NCBI GenBank assembly: GCA_016218905.1
Contig: JACRCS010000382.1
Coordinates: 1 to 10,266 of the forward strand
Length of the DNA stretch: 10,266 bases
Direction of reading: 5' to 3'
Origin: Deltaproteobacteria bacterium
GTDB taxonomy: Bacteria > Desulfobacterota_C > Deferrisomatia > Deferrisomatales > JACRMM01
Position numbers and translations under genes: made by a program. The notes under the pieces are model-generated. The model was given only the letters and a program-made list of their open reading frames with translations, was not told the origin of the DNA and made no database searches. Shown here piece by piece: positions 1 through 5,646 of this stretch; position 1 is the stretch's first letter, and every line of letters starts with the position of its first letter.

Positions 1-399
1 CGCAAGGTGCACCAGGTGGAGCAACCCGAGTCGGCCGCGAAGATCACCTACGTCTCCCTGAGTTGCCTGCACTGCGAAGACGCGCCGTGTGCCGCCGCGT
101 GCCCTACGGGCGCCATCTCCAAGGACCCGGCCTCCGGCGCGGTCACGGTGCGATCCGAAGTCTGCGTCGGCTGCCGGACCTGCTTGCTCGCCTGCCCCTT
201 CGGCGCGCCAGGCTACGGGAGCGACGGAAAGATGCAGAAGTGCGACCTGTGCAGCGAGCGGGTCGCCAGCGGCCTCGAGCCGGCCTGCGTGGCCGCGTGT
301 CCCACAAAGGCCCTGGCTTTCGGGGAGCCCAATCGGCTGGCGGAAGCGACCCAGGCGAAGTACGCGCGGAAGCTGGCGACTTCGCGCGGAGCCGGGTGA
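1..399 (+). CDS. 4Fe-4S polyferredoxin-type electron-transfer subunit (DmsB/HycB/CooF-like), 5' end cut by window
   Basis: This is the C-terminal part of an iron-sulfur protein that carries electrons between redox enzymes. The open frame runs to the window edge, so the true start is upstream; the GTG at position 7 is not preceded by a ribosome binding site. Three cysteine groups are visible: CX2CX4CX3CP (codons 22-34), CX2CX2CX3CP, and CX2CX11CX3CP near the end. This order is that of the DMSO-reductase Fe-S subunit family (DmsB, HycB, CooF, HydN), which normally has one more N-terminal cysteine group; that group would lie outside the window. With it the protein could hold four [4Fe-4S] clusters. 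No membrane segment is visible, so it is probably soluble. The partner enzyme is not in the window, so the substrate is unknown. It ends 47 bp before the UroD-like gene and is likely cotranscribed with it. Confidence 0.88.
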   Translation, partial: RKVHQVEQPESAAKITYVSLSCLHCEDAPCAAACPTGAISKDPASGAVTVRSEVCVGCRTCLLACPFGAPGYGSDGKMQKCDLCSERVASGLEPACVAACPTKALAFGEPNRLAEATQAKYARKLATSRGAG

Positions 400-430
400 C
401 GGGCCGCGCTCGGCGATCTGGAAGAGCGAA

Positions 431-437
431 GGAGGAG
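431..437 (+). promoter_or_regulatory. Ribosome binding site of the UroD-like gene
   Basis: GGAGGAG lies 9 nt before the ATG at 447. It fixes this start, although the same frame stays open far upstream through the ferredoxin gene. Confidence 0.8.
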
Positions 438-446
438 AGGCGCACC

Positions 447-1448
447 ATGGAATCCCCACTGATCGACGTCCTGCGGGGCGCGCCGGCGGCGGGCGTGCCC
501 GTCGTCCTCACGGGCGCCGCCTGCGCCGCGGAACTGGCGGGTTCGAGCCTGCCCGCCATGCGGGCGAACGCCGCCGAGATGGTCCGGGTCCAGTCGGCGT
601 TCCAGCAGGCCAGCGGGGTGGACTGGCTCATCATCTACAGCGACCCCTACTACCTCGCGGAAGCGCTCGGCTGCCGGGTCACCGGCGGGGAGAGCGGGCT
701 CGACATCGAGGCGCCGCTCGGGTACGAGCAGGTCTCCGGGCTGGAGGTCACGGACTTCTACGCCGTCCCGAGCTGTGGGGTCGTTCTGGGCTCGATCGAG
801 CTGGCGGTCCGGCAGGCGCCGCACCTTCCGGTAGCGGTCCTCTTCGAAGGTCCCTTCACCACCGCGAATCGGGTGTTCGGCATCGAAAGAACGCTGAAGG
901 AGCTGATCGTCGCTCCAGACAAGGTCGTGGCCTGCCTGGAGGTGATCGCCCGTGCCTTGGGCCGCTTCGCCGAGGAAGCCAAGAGGAGGGGCGCCTCCCT
1001 CGTCTACATGCCGGATCCGATGTCGACCCGGGACATGATCTCCCCCAACCACTACCGCCGTTACGCCTGGACGTACCAGAAGGCGGTCTTCGACGCCGCC
1101 AGGCAGGCCGGCCTCCGGAGCATGCTGCACGTGTGCGGGCACACGAAGGACCGCTGGCCGGACATGCTCGCCGCGGGAGCGGACGGCTTGAGCCTGGACC
1201 AGGTGGTGGAGTTCCAGGAACTCCGGCGCCACGTCGGCCCCGGCCCCGTGATCGCGGGAAACGTGGACCCGGTCGGAACCATGCTGCTGCGGGGCCCGGA
1301 GGACGTGGCGGCGGACGCGGCGAGGGCGTTCGCGGCCGCCGGGCCGGACCGCTTCATCCTCATGCCCGGCTGCGGCGTCCCGCCCGGTACGCCCGTCGAG
1401 AACCTGCGTGCCCTCGTGGAGTGCGGCAGATCGCTTCGGCCGCGCTGA
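447..1448 (+). CDS. Uroporphyrinogen decarboxylase-superfamily protein, MtaA/MtbA-like (corrinoid methyltransferase type)
   Basis: A 333-residue protein of the UroD TIM-barrel superfamily. The zinc-site pattern of methylcobamide:thiol methyltransferases (MtaA, MtbA, CmuA) is present: HVCGH gives His228 and Cys230, and the GCGVPPGTP segment gives Cys309. The GNVDP motif and the closing PGTPVENLRALVE segment are also typical of this branch. The N-terminal arginine-rich RQAGR signature of true HemE is absent, so haem synthesis is unlikely. Members of this branch move methyl groups between a corrinoid protein and a thiol, or act in O-/N-demethylation; the substrate here cannot be read from sequence. 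No corrinoid-binding protein is visible in the window. The start is set by a GGAGGAG site. The upstream Fe-S protein is probably in the same operon and might deliver electrons to a shared pathway, for example corrinoid reactivation; that is inference. Confidence 0.85.
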   Translation: MESPLIDVLRGAPAAGVPVVLTGAACAAELAGSSLPAMRANAAEMVRVQSAFQQASGVDWLIIYSDPYYLAEALGCRVTGGESGLDIEAPLGYEQVSGLEVTDFYAVPSCGVVLGSIELAVRQAPHLPVAVLFEGPFTTANRVFGIERTLKELIVAPDKVVACLEVIARALGRFAEEAKRRGASLVYMPDPMSTRDMISPNHYRRYAWTYQKAVFDAARQAGLRSMLHVCGHTKDRWPDMLAAGADGLSLDQVVEFQELRRHVGPGPVIAGNVDPVGTMLLRGPEDVAADAARAFAAAGPDRFILMPGCGVPPGTPVENLRALVECGRSLRPR

Positions 1449-1629
1449 CGACTTCTGAAGCTGGAAGAGGGGAAGATTCCCGAACGGGACACTAGAAACG
1501 CGCGCCTGCGCAGCGGGGAGCCTCCCCACTGGGCCTTATTCCACCCGCCCCGCTTAATCATTGGTCCCTGCGCTTCCCTGCCTTAGAAGCCATGGGCAGT
1601 TCGTTCTCCACTTTTGCCAAGTAGGCAGC

Positions 1630-1646
1630 CAGAATCTGTAATTCTG
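1630..1646. promoter_or_regulatory. Perfect dyad CAGAAT-N5-ATTCTG, possible operator
   Basis: Six-base arms separated by CTGTA form a 17-bp perfect dyad in the AT-richer part of the spacer. The size and spacing suit a dimeric regulator, but no cognate protein is identifiable. Confidence 0.3.
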
Positions 1647-1691
1647 TCGCCAGTCAGTCTGTGCTGAGCTGGTCTGGTGTCCCGTGCGGTT

Positions 1692-1742
1692 CGTTCGTGC
1701 ATCGCAACCAGCAGGACGAACGGCGGCGAATCAGCGCCGTTC
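1692..1742. promoter_or_regulatory. Overlapping inverted repeats, candidate upstream activating sequence for a sigma-54 enhancer-binding protein
   Basis: Two dyads share the GAACG segment. CGTTCGT (1692-1698) pairs with ACGAACG (1716-1722). GAACGGCG (1718-1725) pairs perfectly with CGCCGTTC (1735-1742). They lie about 80-130 bp upstream of the -24 element at 1823, the usual distance for enhancer-binding-protein sites. A further direct GAACGG copy is at 1781. The symmetry and spacing are seen; the function is inferred. The second dyad could instead be an RNA hairpin. Confidence 0.4.
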
Positions 1743-1821
1743 CCCCAACGCAGGGGCTGAATAGCAGGAAGGAACTTTCCGAACGGACGCTGGGGAGGGT
1801 CTATTTGCTTAATTGCGATTG

Positions 1822-1837
1822 AGGTACGTTTTTTGCA
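1822..1837 (+). promoter_or_regulatory. Sigma-54 (RpoN) -24/-12 promoter candidate for the multiheme cytochrome
   Basis: AGGTACGTTTTTTGCA matches the sigma-54 consensus TGGCACG-N4-TTGCW at all but two of its fixed positions. The invariant GG (1823-1824) and GC (1835-1836) are exactly 10 nt apart. Transcription would start near 1848, giving a leader of about 97 nt before the ATG at 1945. Sigma-54 promoters need an activating enhancer-binding protein, and dyads suited to that lie upstream. Confidence 0.65.
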
Positions 1838-1917
1838 ACTTCGAAGCGCCGAAGACGGGCGAGTTCGTCCCGATCCTATCGCTCCGTACGATCATTGAAT
1901 CCTACGGGCGCATCGAA

Positions 1918-1932
1918 TCACCCTTTGGGTGA
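1918..1932 (+). promoter_or_regulatory. Hairpin next to the cytochrome ribosome binding site
   Basis: TCACCC-TTT-GGGTGA is a perfect 6-bp stem with a 3-nt loop. It ends directly before the Shine-Dalgarno GGGAGGAG (1933-1940) of the ATG at 1945. It could protect the message or tune ribosome access; a role is not proven. Confidence 0.4.
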
Positions 1933-1944
1933 GGGAGGAGAGCC

Positions 1945-3441
1945 ATGAGAGCCGAAGACACTCCTCGACGTAGGCCTGGGGCACTCCTGTACGGTTTGAC
2001 CTTCTTGCTTGCGGCCCTCTTCGCGGCGGGTTCCTGGGGATCTCCCGCGTCTGCCGCCTGTGAGGACTGGTCCTCCTGCCAGGCCTGCCACTATGAGGCC
2101 TTCGTCACCACCGACTTTCACCACACGGTCCTGTATCGCGGCGGGGGATACAACTGCAGCAGCTGTCACTACGTCCACGGCTGCATGTACGTCTGCTCGC
2201 CCTGCCACGGCGACATCAGCAACTATCAGCACGCGAACGCCAACCACGCCTCGACGCCCGGCAGCGGTGCGGTCGTCCTCTTCCCGGACGACTGGCACGA
2301 CGACGCCGGTTGGACCGGCAGCAAGCCCTATTTCGCCGTCCCGGTCGACTGCGCCGTCTGCCATGAGACCGACCTGGCGAAGATCCACGGCAGCCACTGC
2401 GCGACCTGCCACCCGTCTCCGTACAACACGTTGGGGACCTGGAACGGCACCTGTCAGCAGGGCGGGTGCCACTCGACGTACCACGGCGACTCGACCAAGG
2501 CCCACGCACCGTTCGAGAATCCCTACGACCCGGACAACGACTGCCTGCGTTGCCACGACCAGAACTGGGACGTGACGCAGTCGAGCTGCGTGAACTGCCA
2601 CGCTGCGCCCGGGTGCGGTTACGGGACGGCTCCCGTCACGACCTCGAACGTCCAGCCGACGTACGCCGGACCCGCGAAGGTCGACTTTTCCCTCACGGCG
2701 GACGGAAAGGTCGCCCTGGGAAGGACTTTCTATAAGCTCGACGGCGGCACCACCGCCGCCGCGGCCAAGAGCCTGTTCGTCAGCGCCGCCGGCTCGCATG
2801 CCCTCGAGTTCTGGTCGGTGGACCAGGCGGGGAACAACGAGTCGGTGCATCGCACGGCCTCCTTTACGGTGGTCGCGGACACGACGCCTCCGACGACCAC
2901 GTCGGACGCACGGGCCAGCTACAGCGACGGGGCGATCATCGCGCTGTCGGCGTCGGACGCCAGCACCCTGGGGGTGAAGGCGACCTACTACCGCCTCAAC
3001 GGCGGCGCCACGCAAACCGGGACGAGCGTCGTCATCCCCGCCGCGACCGGGACGGTCTCCTACTCGCTGGCGTTCTGGTCCGAGGACTGGTCCGGTAACG
3101 TGGAGTCGCAGAAGACGGCAAACTTCACCGTCAGCAGCGGAAGCGGCGTGCTCCGCCTCATCTGGGGAGACAGCGACGTGAGCGGTTCCCCCTGCTCCTA
3201 TGATCCCGAGGCCAGCGCGAGATGGACGGTCCGGTCCGGCGAGGGGGGCCCGGTGGTCGCCTCCGGCGCCGGCGGCTGCCCCGGCTGGAGCGGGGTCGCC
3301 GACGTCCCCGTCTCTCCCGGCGCCACCCCCTACGCGGTCCTCATCGAATGGTGGGACAGCTGGGAGGGCTATTACGATCAGACCTACTTCCCGAGCGTTC
3401 TCGTCACGGCGCCCGGGCAGGTCGTTCCCGTGAACTACTAG
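1945..3441 (+). CDS. Exported octaheme c-type cytochrome with OmpL47/Ig-like repeats
   Basis: A 498-residue electron-transfer protein. A Sec signal peptide (arginine-rich start, hydrophobic 15-30, likely cleavage after ASA at 35-37) sends it to the periplasm or beyond. Seven CXXCH haem sites begin at Cys45, 71, 84, 136, 152, 200 and 215, and one CX4CH site at Cys170, making eight c-type haems in residues 45-219. About ten other histidines in this part (59, 60, 78, 96, 101, 118, 148, 151, 180, 187) could serve as distal ligands, as in bis-His cytochromes. Residues 229-309 and 315-396 are two related beta-rich repeats (TTTSD start, YYRLNGG core, FWS-D-GN-E end) like OmpL47/Ig-like modules. Residues 400-498 form a further Trp/Tyr-rich domain with Cys417 and Cys445. 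ATG chosen by GGGAGGAG 4 nt upstream. It is a lone transcription unit behind a probable sigma-54 promoter, and may serve surface or extracellular electron transfer. Confidence 0.9.
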   Translation: MRAEDTPRRRPGALLYGLTFLLAALFAAGSWGSPASAACEDWSSCQACHYEAFVTTDFHHTVLYRGGGYNCSSCHYVHGCMYVCSPCHGDISNYQHANANHASTPGSGAVVLFPDDWHDDAGWTGSKPYFAVPVDCAVCHETDLAKIHGSHCATCHPSPYNTLGTWNGTCQQGGCHSTYHGDSTKAHAPFENPYDPDNDCLRCHDQNWDVTQSSCVNCHAAPGCGYGTAPVTTSNVQPTYAGPAKVDFSLTADGKVALGRTFYKLDGGTTAAAAKSLFVSAAGSHALEFWSVDQAGNNESVHRTASFTVVADTTPPTTTSDARASYSDGAIIALSASDASTLGVKATYYRLNGGATQTGTSVVIPAATGTVSYSLAFWSEDWSGNVESQKTANFTVSSGSGVLRLIWGDSDVSGSPCSYDPEASARWTVRSGEGGPVVASGAGGCPGWSGVADVPVSPGATPYAVLIEWWDSWEGYYDQTYFPSVLVTAPGQVVPVNY

Positions 3442-3476
3442 CCGGATGCTGAAAGACTAGACCCTCGCCTCCAGTC

Positions 3477-3523
3477 GGCCCGGGCTCAGTTCCGGGCCGG
3501 CGGGCAGGAGACCTGCAAGCCGG
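3477..3523 (+). ncRNA. Two consecutive hairpins in the 3' region of the cytochrome gene (structured RNA candidate)
   Basis: GGCCCGG (3477-3483) pairs with CCGGGCC (3492-3498) around an 8-nt loop. Overlapping its end, CCGGC (3497-3501) pairs with GCCGG (3519-3523) and inside it GCAGG-AGA-CCTGC (3504-3516) forms a 5-bp stem with a GG/AA internal loop between the two stems. The two outer pairings share two bases, so they compete slightly. No known RNA family is recognised. It may simply be a 3'-end structure. Confidence 0.3.
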
Positions 3524-3546
3524 AGGGGCGCCGCCAGGCGCCCTTC
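3523..3546 (+). terminator. Probable terminator hairpin after the cytochrome gene
   Basis: GGGCGCC (3526-3532) pairs perfectly with GGCGCCC (3537-3543) around the loop GCCA. The stem extends to 10 bp by a G-U, an A-U and a G-C pair out to 3523/3546. The following bases (TCCGCTTTC) are pyrimidine-rich but lack a proper T run, so intrinsic termination is plausible but not certain. Confidence 0.45.
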
Positions 3547-3752
3547 TCCGCTTTCAGAGTCGACCGTCCCCCTCTCCCGGTCCGCCCACCCGCGAGCCGA
3601 TCTCCACCTCGCTCTGGCCCCTGCGGCTTTTCCCTTCCCTTGGAGAGTATATGCCGCCCCGACGCCGGGTGACGCTCGAGAGCGCCAGTCCTTCAACGGC
3701 TTGCCCTCGGCGACCCGTGGTTCCCTCCCCTGGGAGCTGCCGAAGTTTCAAT

Positions 3753-3787
3753 TTGACCCCTTACCTTCGCCGGTATATGTAGCGCTA
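3753..3787 (+). promoter_or_regulatory. Promoter and palindromic candidate operator of the tetR-efflux operon
   Basis: TTGACC at 3753-3758 is a good sigma-70 -35 element. A -10 is less clear: TATATG (3774-3779, 15-nt spacer) or TATGTA (3776-3781, 17-nt spacer). The 8-bp palindrome TAGCGCTA (3780-3787) lies at or just after the -10, a suitable place for a repressor to block transcription. TetR-family regulators commonly bind palindromes in their own promoter; that this one does so is inference. Confidence 0.45.
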
Positions 3788-3820
3788 GTTAAAGAATCCG
3801 CCAGGGGAGGCACGAACGCC

Positions 3821-4459
3821 GTGAGCACCATCGACCTGACGATACCCGAGGCGCGGGTACCCGACCGGGAGGGCCGGCAGCGGCTCCTGGAGAGCGCCGC
3901 CGAGATCTTCGCCCGAAAGGGGTACGCGGCCGCGACCGTGCGCGAGATCGTCACGAGTGCCCGGGTGACGCCACCCGTGCTCTACTATCACTTCGGGAAC
4001 AAGGAGGGGCTCTTTCTCGCCCTGACCAAGGACGCCTGGGACCGCTTCGACGCCGTGGTCGAGGAGGCGCTCGCCGAGGGGGGGAGCGCCAGGGAGAGGT
4101 TCCTGCGGCTCTCGGAGCGCGTCTTCTCGCTCTTCCGGGAGCGGATCGGGACCGCCCGCGTCCTATACTCCGTCAATTACGGCCCCCGCGAGCGGGCCCC
4201 CCACTTCGACTTCGACGCCTACCACGAACGCTTCCGCCAGGTCGTGAAGCACCTCGTGGAGGAGGGCATCCGGGCGGGCGAGCTGCGTCCGGGCGACCCG
4301 GAGGCCACCATGTGGGCCCTCCTCGGGGCCGTCAACATCGCCATGGAGGTGGAGCTCTGCCATCCCGAGCTCACGTTCGGGCGCGAGGGCCTCCGCCGGG
4401 TGCTCGAAGCGATTTTTCGCGGGGTTGCGTCTCCGCGAGGGAAGGAGAGGCGAACATGA
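3821..4459 (+). CDS. TetR-family transcriptional regulator of the efflux operon
   Basis: A 212-residue regulator. Residues 20-66 form the TetR DNA-binding domain: LLESAAEIFARKGY helix 1, then the helix-turn-helix VREIVTSARVTPPVLYYHFGNKEGL (about 40-64), with the family hallmark YYHFGNKEGLF. Residues 70-205 are the variable helical ligand-binding and dimer domain. The GTG at 3821 is chosen because GGGGAGG (3804-3810) precedes it and because the protein then starts shortly before the HTH. The frame stays open back to a TTG at 3701, but that would run through the promoter. The stop overlaps the next start as ATGA (4456-4459), so regulator and adaptor are translationally coupled. The likely role is repression of its own operon until a pump substrate binds; the ligand is unknown. 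Confidence 0.92.
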   Translation: MSTIDLTIPEARVPDREGRQRLLESAAEIFARKGYAAATVREIVTSARVTPPVLYYHFGNKEGLFLALTKDAWDRFDAVVEEALAEGGSARERFLRLSERVFSLFRERIGTARVLYSVNYGPRERAPHFDFDAYHERFRQVVKHLVEEGIRAGELRPGDPEATMWALLGAVNIAMEVELCHPELTFGREGLRRVLEAIFRGVASPRGKERRT

Positions 4460-5646
4460 GGGCGATTCTGGTTGAGACGGGGGCGCTCCTGCTGGCGGGT
4501 CTCGCACTGGCCGGGTGCTCCACCGACGGCGAGGGCGCGCGGCCGGCGGCGGCGAAGGCCACATCGCCGCCCGTGGCCGTGGAGGTCCTGAAGGCCGAGC
4601 CGCGGGAGCTCGTCCTGGGGGTCGACGTGGTGGGGACCCTGGCCCCGCGCTTTCAGGCCGAGGTGAAGAGCGAGGTGGCGGGCACGGTGACCGAGGTCCT
4701 GGTCACCCAGTGGCTCCGGGTCTCGAAGGGCCAGGTCCTCGCGAGGGTCGACGCGCGGGAGCTCGAAACCGTGCTGGACCGGTCCAAGGCCGGAGTGCAG
4801 GCGGCCAAGGCGACCGAAGAGAGCGCCAGGGCGGCGGTCCTCGAGGCGAAAGTCGCCTCGGAACGCGCCGAGCGCGAGTACCAGCGCCTCCTCAAGTTGA
4901 AGGAGGTCGGGCTCGCGACCCAGCAGAGTCTCGACGAGGGGGTAACCGCCCGGGAGGCGGCCAAGGCGCGCATCGCCGCGGCCGAGGCCCAGGTGGGGGC
5001 GGCCCGGGCGCAGGTGGACGCGGCCCAGGAGGACGTCCGCCACGCCCAGACCCGCTTCTCCAAGGCCGTCATCCGCTCTCCGATGAACGGCGTCATCGCG
5101 GAGCGGCTCGTCAGCGTCGGCGATTCAACGGGCGACCGGGCGCTCTTCCGCATCGTCGACTCGTCGGTCCTCGACCTGACCGTGACGGTGCCGTCCCGGG
5201 AGCTCGCGTCGCTGCGCGTCGGTCAGCCCCTCACCTTCACCACCGACGCGCTTCCGGGGGAGGTCTTCACCGGCAAGGTGCTCTGCGTGAACCCCTCCGT
5301 CGACCCCTCCGACCGCTCGGTGCGCGTCCAGGCCGAGGTCCGCAATGTGCCGGAACGCCTGAAGGGCGGCCTCTTCGTCAAGGGGCGCATCGTCACCGGC
5401 AGGCGGACCGGGATCGAGCTGCCCCGGAGCGCCCTCCTGGCCTGGGACGCGCTCACCGACAAGGGGCACGTCTTCGTGGTGGAGGGAAACGCCGCGCGCC
5501 GCCGCCCGGTGGAGACGGGGCCGGCACGCGAGGATTGCGTGGAGATCGCCTCGGGGGTGAAGCCCGGCGAAGCCGTCGTGACCCGGGGAGGGTTCAACCT
5601 CAAGGACGGCGACCCCGTGGCGCCCACGGCGGGGGGAGGGCGGTAG
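4456..5646 (+). CDS. RND efflux periplasmic adaptor (membrane-fusion protein), lipoprotein
   Basis: A 396-residue AcrA/MexA-type adaptor that bridges the inner-membrane pump and outer-membrane channel. The lipoprotein signal ends LALAGC, so Cys21 would be lipidated and anchor it in the membrane facing the periplasm. Domains in order: beta strands and first lipoyl half (about 68-100, with EVAGTVTEVLV), an alanine/glutamate-rich coiled-coil hairpin (about 101-200), second lipoyl half (203-235, IRSPMNGVIAERLVSVGD), beta-barrel (238-315), and membrane-proximal domain (316-390). At the hairpin tip region, Arg144, Leu148 and Thr155 fit the RX3LX6S channel-docking motif with Thr in place of Ser. Length equals that of AcrA. 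The ATG follows GGAGAGG and overlaps the tetR stop. Its TAG stop directly abuts the ATG of the pump gene, so expression is coupled. Confidence 0.93.
   Translation: MRAILVETGALLLAGLALAGCSTDGEGARPAAAKATSPPVAVEVLKAEPRELVLGVDVVGTLAPRFQAEVKSEVAGTVTEVLVTQWLRVSKGQVLARVDARELETVLDRSKAGVQAAKATEESARAAVLEAKVASERAEREYQRLLKLKEVGLATQQSLDEGVTAREAAKARIAAAEAQVGAARAQVDAAQEDVRHAQTRFSKAVIRSPMNGVIAERLVSVGDSTGDRALFRIVDSSVLDLTVTVPSRELASLRVGQPLTFTTDALPGEVFTGKVLCVNPSVDPSDRSVRVQAEVRNVPERLKGGLFVKGRIVTGRRTGIELPRSALLAWDALTDKGHVFVVEGNAARRRPVETGPAREDCVEIASGVKPGEAVVTRGGFNLKDGDPVAPTAGGGR

Larger units (their letters stand above)
1449..1944. other. About 500-bp regulatory intergenic region
   Basis: No convincing gene on either strand. 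This stretch is visibly less GC-rich than its surroundings and dense in dyads. It holds a weak hairpin after the UroD-like gene (GGGGA-GCC-TCCCC, 1515-1527, no T run), a 17-bp palindrome at 1630-1646, two overlapping inverted repeats at 1692-1742, a candidate sigma-54 promoter at 1822-1837 and a hairpin at 1918-1932. The hexamer GAACGG occurs at 1482, 1718 and 1781 and inverted at 1737. The region probably controls the downstream cytochrome gene. Confidence 0.6.
3442..3820. other. Intergenic region between cytochrome and efflux operon
   Basis: No supportable gene on either strand. The first third holds three adjacent hairpins (3477-3547). The middle (about 3550-3700) is pyrimidine-rich and shows nothing recognisable except GTATATG at 3647-3653, which recurs at 3773-3779 in the efflux promoter. 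The last part carries the promoter and candidate operator of the tetR operon. Confidence 0.6.

Noticed and set aside
447..1448. HemE, true uroporphyrinogen decarboxylase
   Set aside because: The N-terminal RQAGR signature is missing, while zinc-ligand motifs of the methyltransferase branch are present.
1848..1944. Cyclic-di-GMP (GEMM) riboswitch in the cytochrome leader
   Set aside because: Such riboswitches do precede cytochrome genes in some Geobacter, but the conserved GEMM core and its tetraloop-receptor pattern are not visible here.
1945..2070. Lipoprotein signal on the cytochrome (Cys39)
   Set aside because: The residues before Cys39 are Ser-Ala-Ala without the Leu at -3 of a lipobox; a signal peptidase I site ASA fits better.
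1918..3015. Antisense open frame opposite the cytochrome
   Set aside because: Val/Arg/Gly-rich shadow with no motif; the + strand has eight haem sites and a signal peptide.
3497..3523. AGGAGACCTGC resembles the 3' end of a cobalamin riboswitch
   Set aside because: The required upstream core (the B12 box and about 150 nt of conserved structure) is absent, and there are only about 60 nt since the previous stop codon. The match is explained by a GCAGG-AGA-CCTGC hairpin.
3477..3547. tRNA gene on either strand
   Set aside because: The stems do not have tRNA arm lengths and there is no T-loop or anticodon arrangement.
3701..3820. TTG start extending the TetR protein by 40 residues
   Set aside because: It would place the promoter and palindrome inside the coding region and lacks a ribosome binding site; GTG at 3821 has GGGGAGG upstream and a normal TetR N-terminus.
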